This document shows positions 34,601-41,580 of a stretch of 64,000 nt of DNA, piece by piece; within the stretch, counting starts at the first letter, position 1; every line of letters begins with the position of its first letter. The stretch is taken from NCBI GenBank assembly GCA_009785115.1, contig WQWY01000008.1:1-64000 (forward strand), given 5' to 3'. The stretch comes from Micrococcales bacterium. Lineage in GTDB: Bacteria; Actinomycetota; Actinomycetes; Actinomycetales; Cellulomonadaceae. Both the position numbers and the translations under genes were made by a program. The notes under the pieces are model-generated. The model saw only the letters and a list, made by a program, of their open reading frames with translations. It was not told the origin of the DNA and did not search any database.

Positions 34601-36765
34601 CCCAGGCCGTCGTACGTCCAGGTGGTCGTACGGCCCGCCGGGTCGGTCTGCGACAGGCGGTTCCCCGCACCGTCGTAGGTCGCCGTCGTCGTCCTGCCCA
34701 GCGGGTCGATGGTCGACTCCACCTGGTTCGTCGGGCCATAGACGAACATCGTCATCGCGGCCGCAGGGGTGCCGTATCCCTTGGTCTGGGATCTGATCTG
34801 CCCGTCGACGTACTCCTCCGCCGTCACCGCGCCGCTCGCGTCGGTGATCGTGGTGCGCGCCGCCCCATAGGCGAACGTCATGACCTGGCCCAACGGGTCG
34901 GTCTGGGAGATCACCCGACCCTGGGAGTCGTACACGTTGGTCGTCGTGCCACCGTCGGCCGCCGTCATCGACGTCACCCGGTGGTTGGTGTAGCCGTAGC
35001 CCAGGTGCGTGCCGTCTGCCTGGGTGGCCTTCACCAGATCACCGGCAGCGGAGTAGGTGTACGACACCGTCCGGCCAGCCGGGTCGCTCACCTGCGCGAT
35101 CCGCGACCCCGACCACGTCACGGTCAGCGACCGTGACGCGTCGTCGGTCACCTGCGTGAGCTGCCCACCGGCGTTGTAGCTCAGCGAGACGCCGTTGCCG
35201 TTGAGGTCTTCGACCCGCACCAGCTGGCCCGTGGCGTCGAACAGGAACACCTGTCGAGCGCCCCGCACGAACCGGTACGACCCGTCCTCGGCTCGTTCCA
35301 GGCTCGCCATCACGCGCATCGGTGCGGCGAACCCGCCCACACCGTCAGCGGCGTACCGAACCCTGGAACCGTTCTCCTGCACCACGTCCACCCATGGCGC
35401 CGTCGTCAGGTCCGAACCGCTGATCGGGACCAGCCGCATCCCGTACGCGAACGCCCACCCGTGACCGAGCCCCGCGTCCGTGCCCACCATCTGCGAGCCG
35501 TAGGTGCGCGACCACACGAGCGCAGGGCCGAGGCCCGGCACCTCAAGGTCCGTGAAGTTCTCGAAGAACTCCCCGGTCGCCGTGTTGATCGGGTCGCCAT
35601 GGCACCTCTGCGAGCACGACTGCGAGGGGTTCGAGCCACCTGCGGTCTCGCTCGGCAGCATCGGGCCACCGTCGTTCGGAGCAGAAAAACCATTCGAGAT
35701 CGCTTGGATGTCGGCCAGCAAAGTATTGTAAGCCACATAGGCTCGGTATACATGCACAGCACCCGATGGAACCGTTGTCGTAATTGTGCATGAGTTGTCC
35801 GCCGCCGACCAGGTCGAACCCGAGTTGACCTGCGGACCGCAATACCCCATCACGGAGCCTGTCGTGACGTTCACGAAGGCCACCATGTATGCCGAACTTT
35901 TGACGTTCTGGTTCGGCGTCGCCGTCAACGTCACCCTTTGACCAGCACTCACCACAGACAACGACGACGTCAGGCTCACCGTCCATGGCGCTCGTCGAAG
36001 CACCATATCGTTGCTGGTCGCCTGAACATTACCCAAGAGATGGTCAGCAGCCACATACGCCCGATAGGTACGCGGCCCCCCGGTCGCGAACGACGTCGTC
36101 AACGAGCACGCATTGTCCGCCGCCGACCACGTCGCACCCGAGTTGATGTTCGACGAACCGCAATACCCCAGCATCGTGCCAGTCGTGTCGTCCACGAGCA
36201 CCACCATGTACGACGAACCCTTGATGTTCTGGTTCGGCACCGCCGTCAACGTCACCTTCTCGCCAGACTCGAACACCGTCTTGTCTGCCACCAGGGACAC
36301 CGACCATGCGGCACGTTCGAGAACTACCTCATTGCTGGTGGCCTGGGTGTCGTTCAGGGCGTTGTCGGCGGCGACGTATGCCTGGTAGGTGCGGGCTCCC
36401 CCGGTGGTGAACGAGGTGGTCACCGTGCAGGTGTTGTTCGCGGCGGACCAGGTAGCGCCGCTGCTGGTCTTCGCACAATGCCCGAGCACGACGTTGGTGG
36501 TGAGGTCCTTGATGACGACCCTGTAGGTCGAGGCGGTGATGTCCTCGTCCGGGGTCGCTGTGAGCGTCACCTTCTCGCCGACCTCGAAGACGGTCTTGTC
36601 GGCTTCCAGCACCACCGCCGTCGGGATCACCGAGGCTGGGGGGTTGGCCGCTGCCGGGGCCAGCCCCACGCGTGAGGCCACCGACACCGCCACGAGGCCT
36701 GAGGCCATCAGGGCCCCGATGGTGACCATGCTCACGACCCGGCCCGTCCGCTGCCACACGCCCAT
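31651..36765 (-). CDS. Secreted RHS/YD-repeat polymorphic toxin
   Basis: The 1,704-residue protein has a signal peptide (about residues 1-40) and three related Ig-like repeats of about 100 residues (about 45-365; repeated VGEKVTLTATP, YRAYVAAD). A DUF6531-type segment follows (GDPINTATGEFFENFTDLEV, about 390-450), then some 900 residues of YD repeats (YDAAGRVTSVT and variants). The RHS core ends at YLRARYYDPTTAQFLSVDP ... DPLGLDW near residue 1521. The last 183 residues are the variable part: a hydrophobic linker and a toxin tip of about 80 residues ending in DIFDLSGPIGKVHVG, which I cannot assign. I chose the ATG at 36765 because AGGA lies 5 bases upstream. The downstream overlapping gene is the likely immunity gene. 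Confidence 0.93.
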   Translation of the reverse strand: MGVWQRTGRVVSMVTIGALMASGLVAVSVASRVGLAPAAANPPASVIPTAVVLEADKTVFEVGEKVTLTATPDEDITASTYRVVIKDLTTNVVLGHCAKTSSGATWSAANNTCTVTTSFTTGGARTYQAYVAADNALNDTQATSNEVVLERAAWSVSLVADKTVFESGEKVTLTAVPNQNIKGSSYMVVLVDDTTGTMLGYCGSSNINSGATWSAADNACSLTTSFATGGPRTYRAYVAADHLLGNVQATSNDMVLRRAPWTVSLTSSLSVVSAGQRVTLTATPNQNVKSSAYMVAFVNVTTGSVMGYCGPQVNSGSTWSAADNSCTITTTVPSGAVHVYRAYVAYNTLLADIQAISNGFSAPNDGGPMLPSETAGGSNPSQSCSQRCHGDPINTATGEFFENFTDLEVPGLGPALVWSRTYGSQMVGTDAGLGHGWAFAYGMRLVPISGSDLTTAPWVDVVQENGSRVRYAADGVGGFAAPMRVMASLERAEDGSYRFVRGARQVFLFDATGQLVRVEDLNGNGVSLSYNAGGQLTQVTDDASRSLTVTWSGSRIAQVSDPAGRTVSYTYSAAGDLVKATQADGTHLGYGYTNHRVTSMTAADGGTTTNVYDSQGRVISQTDPLGQVMTFAYGAARTTITDASGAVTAEEYVDGQIRSQTKGYGTPAAAMTMFVYGPTNQVESTIDPLGRTTTATYDGAGNRLSQTDPAGRTTTWTYDGLGNVTSTTDPTGATWTFTFDERGNATGSTTPTGATNQATVNPDGTLAAATDPLGRVTSFGYDARGYLASVTDPTGAVSTRTHDVLGRVLSSTDATGVVTTYAYDAGGRVTSTTDPTGATTTLTYDAAGRPATVTDPLGRVTTTVYDAFGQVASVIDPAGGFTSYTYDGAGQVTSVTDPTDATTAYVYDVAGRLVSTTDPLGRESTIVYNKAGEVTSSTSPSGATTSYVYDLGGRLTKTTDPDGAVTTTVYDAAGRPTTVTDPLNRQVSTTYDAAGRVTSVTRADGSTVTWVLDAAGQTTTRTDPSGTTTYAYDAVGRVLSIADPAGRVTTYGYDPVGNLTAQTAPDGSVTTHGYDAAGRRTSTAYPDATPDVTWAYNAAGQVTTVSDGTSYTWTSTGLVSSVTSPTGTVSYTHDAAGRVTTLTYPGTQTVGYAFDAAGQLVEATDWTGGQYTWAWTDDAQVASVTYPNQVTTTVDHDSIGQATAITTSTHTGTDLLALAYAYDAAGQMTTQTAVRSATGRSPPAVATTTTSGYTFDPLGRLDQVTSTGAGAFGWDTAGRLTATADGRTLAYDTAGQVTGVIDPAANTSTAFDYGARGNRTTRHVTSMAGTATSTMTWDAADRLTTLTTPTATTAYTYDATGLRTSAAVTTGAGTTTEHYTWDTTAPVPTLLTDGENGYVYGLGDTPLAQIGLTDDTTVYLHGDLIGSTRTVTDEAGDVVCDTDYDPYGRSTSSTGCTPTTRFGYAGQYQDSTGLTYLRARYYDPTTAQFLSVDPLVHTTHDPYNYTGGNPLQQTDPLGLDWLGWTDSFGPGFWNGMRTVSDAVAGFGDTITFGATRTIRRGLDVDSVVNHCSTAYRWGGYTGTAAGLALPVGGAARVAATAGGRATTMISTVGRPVTASPEAVLRALPAGNSSGVRVVNSSTELNQVYTFLARGGSPVEMSSYRGVMTVRPDGVRVGMRSNSTSGGPTIDIFDLSGPIGKVHVG

Positions 36766-37073
36766 GTTCATCCTGACGCTCGTGGCCCGTGAACCGGGCC
36801 GACCTAGTCCGGAAACTACTCAGCGCCGATGACGGGCGCCAACACCAGGCCGAAGGGCGAGATCAGCCACCCGAGATGTTCGGCGGTGCCCGAGATGTCC
36901 TCTGTCGAAGCCTGGGGGCGCTGCTGCTGCCGACCGTTCGCCCCGGACCTCTGGTCGGTGCGGTGACCGCAGAGGCCCCCGCCTCGTGGGGCACCAGGCT
37001 GAGAGCGGTCGGCGGCGACTTCCGCAACCAGGCTTCGCGCTGTACCATTTTCGGTACGAGATGGAGGTGTGTG
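36766..37073. other. Divergent intergenic region between the RHS gene and the Phd gene
   Basis: This 308-base stretch holds no convincing gene. It must contain the RHS promoter (leftward) and that of the Phd/YoeB pair (rightward). An inverted repeat GTACC (37042-37046) and GGTAC (37053-37057) lies 17-32 bases before the Phd start and is a candidate operator. Confidence 0.4.
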
Positions 37074-37325
37074 ATGGCGACAGTCAGCGCGAGCGAGGCT
37101 CGCCAGCGGCTCTTCCCGCTGCTGGCCCAGGTGAACGACGACCACAGCGAGGTCCGCATCACGTCCAAGGCTGGCAACGGTGTGCTGATCTCCGAGGCCG
37201 ACTTCGAGGCATGGCAGACCACCCGCTACCTGTTCTCGACCAGGGCCAACGCCGAGCACCTGCTGGAGTCGCTCGCTCAGGCCACCGCTGGTGAGGCCGA
37301 GCCTCGCGAGCTGGACCGCTCGTGA
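37074..37325 (+). CDS. Phd/YefM-family antitoxin
   Basis: The 83-residue protein has the N-terminal Phd/YefM fold (VSASEARQRLFPLLAQV, then EVRITSKAGNGVLISEADF) and a flexible acidic tail. GGAGG lies upstream of the ATG at 37074. It is followed by a YoeB-like toxin with GTGA overlap. It probably binds the GTACC/GGTAC palindrome just upstream. Confidence 0.87.
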   Translation: MATVSASEARQRLFPLLAQVNDDHSEVRITSKAGNGVLISEADFEAWQTTRYLFSTRANAEHLLESLAQATAGEAEPRELDRS

Positions 37326-37579
37326 TCCTGGCCTTCACCCCGAACGGGTGGGCCGACTACGTGCACTGGCAGACCGCCGACCGCGCCGTCCTGCGCCGGA
37401 TCAACCGGCTGGTCGATGACGCGCTGCGTCAACCCCGCGAGGGCATCGGCAAGCCCGAACCGCTCAAGTACCAGGTCGGCGACGTCTGGTCTCGCCGCAT
37501 CACCGAAGAGCACCGCCTGGTCTATCTGATCGGTTCCGACACCCTGACCATCCTCCAAGCGCGCTTCCACTACGACTGA
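37322..37579 (+). CDS. yoeB: YoeB/Txe-family toxin
   Basis: The 85-residue protein shows the YoeB pattern: FTPNGWADYVHWQTADRAVL, a central GIGKPEPLKYQVGDVWSRRI and a C-terminal EEHRLVYLIGSDTLTILQA ending in RFHYD. The Glu, Arg and the terminal His-Tyr of the family active site are present. YoeB cleaves mRNA on the ribosome. The GTG start overlaps the antitoxin stop codon. Confidence 0.92.
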   Translation: MILAFTPNGWADYVHWQTADRAVLRRINRLVDDALRQPREGIGKPEPLKYQVGDVWSRRITEEHRLVYLIGSDTLTILQARFHYD

Positions 37580-37643
37580 CGCCTGCTCTCCCAGCGGGTC
37601 GAGGACGGCGGTCGCATCACCATGTGTCCCGCACTCGAAGGAT

Positions 37644-37727
37644 CGCGACACCAAACTTGGAGTTTCGCGACACCAAACTTGGAGTTTCGCGACACCAAAC
37701 TTGGAGTTTCGCGACACCAAACTTGGA
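37644..37727. repeat. 22-bp tandem repeat, about 3.8 units
   Basis: The unit CGCGACACCAAACTTGGAGT plus TT is repeated perfectly three times (37644, 37666, 37688), and a fourth copy is complete for 18 bases (37710-37727). The array lies in the 292-base gene-free stretch between yoeB and the end of prfB. A 22-base period is not a multiple of three, so it is not a protein repeat. There are no spacers, so it is not a CRISPR array. Confidence 0.95.
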
Positions 37728-37871
37728 AAAACGCGGACCGTTCCCGAGTAGGTCTGGTGCGTCAGAGACGGCATCACCTGACGCTACGCTTCGATACCCT
37801 CAACACCACGAGACCCAGGCGCACTCCGGCTGATCGGCTCCGGAGGCCTGGCCCTCACCTCGGCTCCCTGC

Positions 37872-38984
37872 TCAGGCGTCGGAGTCTTGGGCTCGGCGCC
37901 AGCGGATGCCGGCCTCGATGAAGGCGTCGATGTCGCCGTCGAAGACGGCGGAGGTGTTGCCTACCTCGTGCTCGGTGCGCAGGTCTTTGACCATCTGGTA
38001 GGGGTGCAGGACGTAGGAGCGCATCTGGTCGCCCCAGCTGGCCTTGATGTCGCCGGCGAGCTCCTTCTTCTTGGCCGCCTCTTCTTGCTGGCGCGCCAGG
38101 AGCAGGCGAGACTGGAGGACGCGCATGGCGGCGGCGCGGTTCTGGATCTGGGACTTCTCGTCCTGCATGGACACGACGATGCCGGTGGGCAGGTGGGTGA
38201 TCCGCACCGCCGAGTCTGTCGTGTTGACGGACTGGCCCCCTGGCCCGGAGGAGCGGAACACGTCGATCTTGATGTCCGACTCGGGCACGTCGATGTGGTC
38301 GGTCTGCTCGATGAGCGGGATCACCTCGACCGCCGCGAACGACGTCTGCCGACGGCCCTGGTTGTCGAACGGAGAGATACGCACCAGGCGGTGCGTGCCG
38401 GCCTCGACCGACAGGTTCCCGTAGGCGTAGGGCACCTTGATCTCGAACGTCGCCGACTTCAGCCCGGCCTCTTCCGCGTACGAGGTGTCCAGCACCTTCG
38501 TCGGGTAGCCGTGACGCTCGGCCCAGCGCAGGTACATGCGCAGCAGCATCTCGGCGAAGTCCGCCGCGTCCACACCACCGGCCCCAGCCCGGATGGTCAC
38601 CACGGCCTCGCGGGCGTCGTACTCGCCGCTCAGCAGGGTGCGCACCTCGAGGGCGTCGAGATCCTTGCGGATCGCGGACAGCTCGGCCTCGGCCTCGGCG
38701 AGGGTGTCCTCGTCGTCCTCCTCGAGCGCGAGCTCGGCCAGAGTCTCCAGGTCGTCGATGCGCCCGGCCAGCGTCCTCACCCGGTCGAGCTCGGCCTGCG
38801 TGGCCGAGAGCGTGGAGGTGACCTGCTGGGCCTGCTCGGGGTCGTCCCACAGATCAGGCGCGGACGCGGCCTCGGAGAGCTCGGCGATCTTCTCCTGGAG
38901 CCTGGTCGGGTCGCTCACCGCCTCGATGGACGTCAGGGTGGTGCGCAGCGCCTTGATCGCGGGCGGGAAGTCTGTGGTGGCCAC
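37872..38984 (-). CDS. prfB: Peptide chain release factor 2
   Basis: RF2 ends translation at UGA and UAA. The 370-residue protein has the codon-recognition motif [16 protein letters not shown] (SPF) and the catalytic [17 protein letters not shown] (GGQ). The frame is continuous, so the programmed frameshift known from E. coli prfB is absent, as is normal in this group. Its usual neighbour ftsE is displaced by about 9 kb of accessory DNA. Confidence 0.97.
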   Translation of the reverse strand: MATTDFPPAIKALRTTLTSIEAVSDPTRLQEKIAELSEAASAPDLWDDPEQAQQVTSTLSATQAELDRVRTLAGRIDDLETLAELALEEDDEDTLAEAEAELSAIRKDLDALEVRTLLSGEYDAREAVVTIRAGAGGVDAADFAEMLLRMYLRWAERHGYPTKVLDTSYAEEAGLKSATFEIKVPYAYGNLSVEAGTHRLVRISPFDNQGRRQTSFAAVEVIPLIEQTDHIDVPESDIKIDVFRSSGPGGQSVNTTDSAVRITHLPTGIVVSMQDEKSQIQNRAAAMRVLQSRLLLARQQEEAAKKKELAGDIKASWGDQMRSYVLHPYQMVKDLRTEHEVGNTSAVFDGDIDAFIEAGIRWRRAQDSDA

Positions 38985-39032
38985 GACCGGCCAGCCTACC
39001 GGCTCACCCGACCATGGTGCTGGTAGCGACCC

Positions 39033-39332
39033 TCACGACGTCTCCGGGCCACCAGCCCTCCGGCACCGGCAGGCCTGTGCCGGGCGGACCACCGCGCTCA
39101 GGGTCACCTCGACGCCACCGAGGCCACCCCGGAGCCTGCGCGCGCCCACCCGCACGAACGGTGCGCGCCAGAGCACCGGGCTGGCAGACGGGGCCGGCCC
39201 TGCCTGTCGACGCACATACGGGGCAAGACGCCGCTCCAGGCTCGGACGCCGGTCGAGGAGCGCGACCAGCACGAGCACCAGCCCGACGCCGACACCAGCA
39301 CCGAGCAGCCCACCGAGCACCACCGGGCTCAT
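39033..39332 (-). pseudogene. Possible remnant of a TadC/GspF-type pilus assembly gene
   Basis: The 99-residue product starts with a membrane helix and basic linker (VLGGLLGAGVGVGLVLVLVA, then RRPSLERRLAPYVRR) like the N-terminus of TadC-type type II secretion F-family proteins. Those have about 300 residues and often lie next to prfB in related genomes. The rest of the domain is missing, and the last 30 residues look out of frame. I read it as a decayed gene. A small unrelated membrane protein is also possible. Confidence 0.45.
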
Positions 39333-39428
39333 CGCAGCAGGCTCCCTCTTCTCGTCGACGTGGCCGACACTAAGGGGCACTGTGGGGCTCGCGTCGCAGG
39401 TCAGGGGCAGGTCTAACCCAAAGAGTGA

Positions 39429-39458
39429 CGTCGTGTCCCCAGAACTGGGGACACGACG
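39429..39458 (-). terminator. Hairpin terminator downstream of the M15 peptidase gene
   Basis: A perfect 14-bp stem (CGTCGTGTCCCCAG and its complement) with a 2-base AA loop lies 87 bases after the stop codon of the leftward M15 gene. Nothing else is coded between 39333 and 39544. Confidence 0.7.
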
Positions 39459-39544
39459 AAGCGTCGATCCGGGACGAGAGCCCTCACCGGGAGAGGAGGC
39501 CGAGCAGGTGCGAGGCCGAGAGCCAGGCAAAGAGAGGGGCCGGC

Positions 39545-40357
39545 TCAGGTGCCCTGGTCGGCGGTGGAGCCGGAGTAGGAGTTGTCCTTGGCCACCGCGG
39601 CGGTGAACTCCCAGTGCCACCGCTCGGGCTTGCTGCCGCCGGGGCGCGCCCACGGGGGGTTGTCGACGCCGAAGCGGGGGCCGTTGGCCCTCAGCCAGTT
39701 GTACCGGGCGGTGGTGAGCTGGTCGGTGCAGAAGTCGACGGCGAGGCCGAGCCCGTGGTTGGACTTGCCCGGGGTCGCGGCCATGTGACCCCTGAGAGCC
39801 CTGACCGCGCGCTGCTCGGCCAGCGTGCGGTACCCGGAGGTCAGGCACAGGTCAGCACCGAACCTCGCCGAGTACTCCTGGTTGAGCTCGGCGAGCGCGA
39901 CGGCGAAGTCTGCCCGGACCTGGGTGCGGCCGTCCCACAGCGTGCACAGGTCAGAGGTGGGCACCTGGCCGTTCGCGGCCGACCTCGACGGCGGCCGACC
40001 GTCGCACCCCGGCAGCCGTTCGGCACGGCTCAGGTTCCGCGAGGCGGTCTCGAGGTCTCGGTCGACGAGGGCGCCGGACGCCTGCAGAGAGGCCGGCATC
40101 TGGCCGTCCACCGACAGGGCCGTCAGCACGCTGACGGTGCTCGGCAGGCCCTCAGGGCCGAACCCGCCCGCGACAGACCCCGAGGCGAGCGCTCCTTGAG
40201 CGACAGGGACGACGACGGTCGAGGCCGCCAGCGCGACCAGGACGCCGGTGCGACCGAACACCCGGGCACGCCGATGACCAGGCGAGCGAGGGGTGGTCTT
40301 CTCGACCCTGGCACGGCGGGACGCGCGCGAAGAAGTCTCCGCGCGATGAGATCCCAC
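39545..40357 (-). CDS. Exported M15-family D-alanyl-D-alanine carboxypeptidase-like protein
   Basis: The 270-residue protein has a basic N-terminus and signal or anchor helix (about residues 38-60, GVLVALAASTVVVPVAQGAL). A C-terminal VanY/M15 domain has the zinc-site motifs SGYRTLAEQ, SNHGLGLAVDF and ERWHWEF. Cysteines at CDGR, DLCTLW, DLCLTS and DFCTD may form disulfides. It would trim peptidoglycan stem peptides outside the membrane. The GTG at 40357 has GGGAGG 6 bases upstream. Confidence 0.88.
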   Translation of the reverse strand: MGSHRAETSSRASRRARVEKTTPRSPGHRRARVFGRTGVLVALAASTVVVPVAQGALASGSVAGGFGPEGLPSTVSVLTALSVDGQMPASLQASGALVDRDLETASRNLSRAERLPGCDGRPPSRSAANGQVPTSDLCTLWDGRTQVRADFAVALAELNQEYSARFGADLCLTSGYRTLAEQRAVRALRGHMAATPGKSNHGLGLAVDFCTDQLTTARYNWLRANGPRFGVDNPPWARPGGSKPERWHWEFTAAVAKDNSYSGSTADQGT

Positions 40358-40436
40358 GATCCGCCTCCCGACGAGTGCCCGACGCTGCTGTCCGACGCGG
40401 TGCCCACCGACCGGGCGCCGACGCGATCACGAAAGC

Positions 40437-40450
40437 GTAACGGAGATTAC
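40437..40450. promoter_or_regulatory. Candidate operator upstream of the M15 gene
   Basis: GTAA-N6-TTAC lies about 80 bases upstream of the M15 start in a locally AT-richer stretch. GTAAC-type boxes are known MtrA sites near cell-wall hydrolase genes in actinobacteria. Here the arrangement is inverted rather than the usual direct repeat, so the match is weak. Confidence 0.25.
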
Positions 40451-40527
40451 CCCCTCGTTGGGCGAATCCGCCTGTTGATCCCGGTGTGCCGCGGGTGGTT
40501 CTTTTCGCACCACTACGGTCGCGCAGG

Positions 40528-41580
40528 TCAGCCGCGACTCTTGAAGCCCCCGCGCTGCATCGCGTCGCGCACCTCTCCGACCAGCTCCTCGAGCACGTCC
40601 TCGAGGAAGACCACGCCGACACAGACCCCGTCGGCCTCGACCCGGGCCAGGTGGGCCGCCTCGGTCTGCATCGCGGCGAGGGCCTGCTCGACCTGGTCGT
40701 CCGGTCTCACCACGGCCATGGCGCGCACGCGCCAGCCGGGCACCGGCACGTCCCGATCCGCGCCGTCGGCGTACAGCACGTCCTTCAGGTGCAGGTAACC
40801 CACCGGATCGCCGGTCGCCGAGAGCACGGGGAACCGGCTGAAACCGGTGCTCGCGACCATGGCCTCCACCCGCGCGGGCGTGGCGTCGTCCGGCAGGGAG
40901 ACCAGGTCGTCCAGCCCCACCATGACGTCGCGGGCGCTGAGGTCGGAGAACTCCAGCGCCCCCGAGAGCAGCCCCTGCTCGTCGGTGAGCGTGCCGTGGG
41001 CGGCGGAGCGCTCGACGATCGACTGGACCTCGTCGGCGGTGTACGCGGAGGCCACCTCGTCGACCGGGCGCACCCCGACCATCCGCAACAGGGCGTTGGC
41101 GATCCCGTTCAGCGCTCGCACCACGGGCCCGAGCACCCGGGCGACGGTGACCAGCGGCGGCACGAACCAGCGCACCGCGCGGTCCGGGCTGGAGACCGCC
41201 AGGTTCTTCGGCACCAGCTCTCCCAGCACCACGTGGGCGATCACCACGACGAGGAGCGCGAGCACGAACGCCACCGCGTGCCTGACCGCGGCCCCCACAC
41301 CCAGCGCCTCCATCGGGATCTCGAGCTGGGAGGCGATCGCCGGCTCGGCGACCACGCCCAGGCTGATCGAGCAGACGGTCACCCCGAGCTGGGCGGTGGC
41401 CAGCATCACCGACACGCGCTCCATCGCCCACAGCACCGTGACCGCCCAGCGGTGCCCCTCGGCGGCGGCCAGCTCGACCGACGAGCGCCGGGCCGACACG
41501 AGCGCGAACTCCGCGCCGACGAAGAACGCGTTCATGGCCAGCAGCACGAAGGCCAGGGCCAGGGCCCACCCCGGGCTCAC
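40528..41580 (-). CDS. CNNM/CorC-type membrane protein with CBS domains, second gene
   Basis: The 350-residue protein has a DUF21/CNNM transmembrane domain (about residues 1-170; AFFVGAEFALVSARRSSVEL, GELVPKNLAVSSPDR) and a CBS-domain pair (about 200-340; RDVMVGLDDLVSL, FLEDVLEELVGEV). It lacks the C-terminal CorC_HlyC domain that the upstream paralogue has. Family members are implicated in Mg2+/Co2+ efflux or resistance. The GTG start at 41580 overlaps the stop of the upstream gene, so the two form an operon and perhaps a heteromer. Confidence 0.9.
   Translation of the reverse strand: MSPGWALALAFVLLAMNAFFVGAEFALVSARRSSVELAAAEGHRWAVTVLWAMERVSVMLATAQLGVTVCSISLGVVAEPAIASQLEIPMEALGVGAAVRHAVAFVLALLVVVIAHVVLGELVPKNLAVSSPDRAVRWFVPPLVTVARVLGPVVRALNGIANALLRMVGVRPVDEVASAYTADEVQSIVERSAAHGTLTDEQGLLSGALEFSDLSARDVMVGLDDLVSLPDDATPARVEAMVASTGFSRFPVLSATGDPVGYLHLKDVLYADGADRDVPVPGWRVRAMAVVRPDDQVEQALAAMQTEAAHLARVEADGVCVGVVFLEDVLEELVGEVRDAMQRGGFKSRG

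Noticed and set aside
32300..35200. Repetitive DNA with a period of about 60 bases considered as a satellite array
   Set aside because: The periodicity is explained by the coding of YD repeats in the RHS protein.
37644..37727. Considered as a CRISPR array
   Set aside because: The units are directly adjacent with no spacers, and no cas gene is in the window.
37872..38984. Programmed frameshift in prfB
   Set aside because: The frame is open from ATG to stop, and no in-frame TGA occurs near codon 26.
40358..40527. Possible c-di-AMP (ydaO-type) riboswitch before the M15 peptidase gene
   Set aside because: Such riboswitches are common before wall hydrolase genes, but the conserved core sequences are not visible here.
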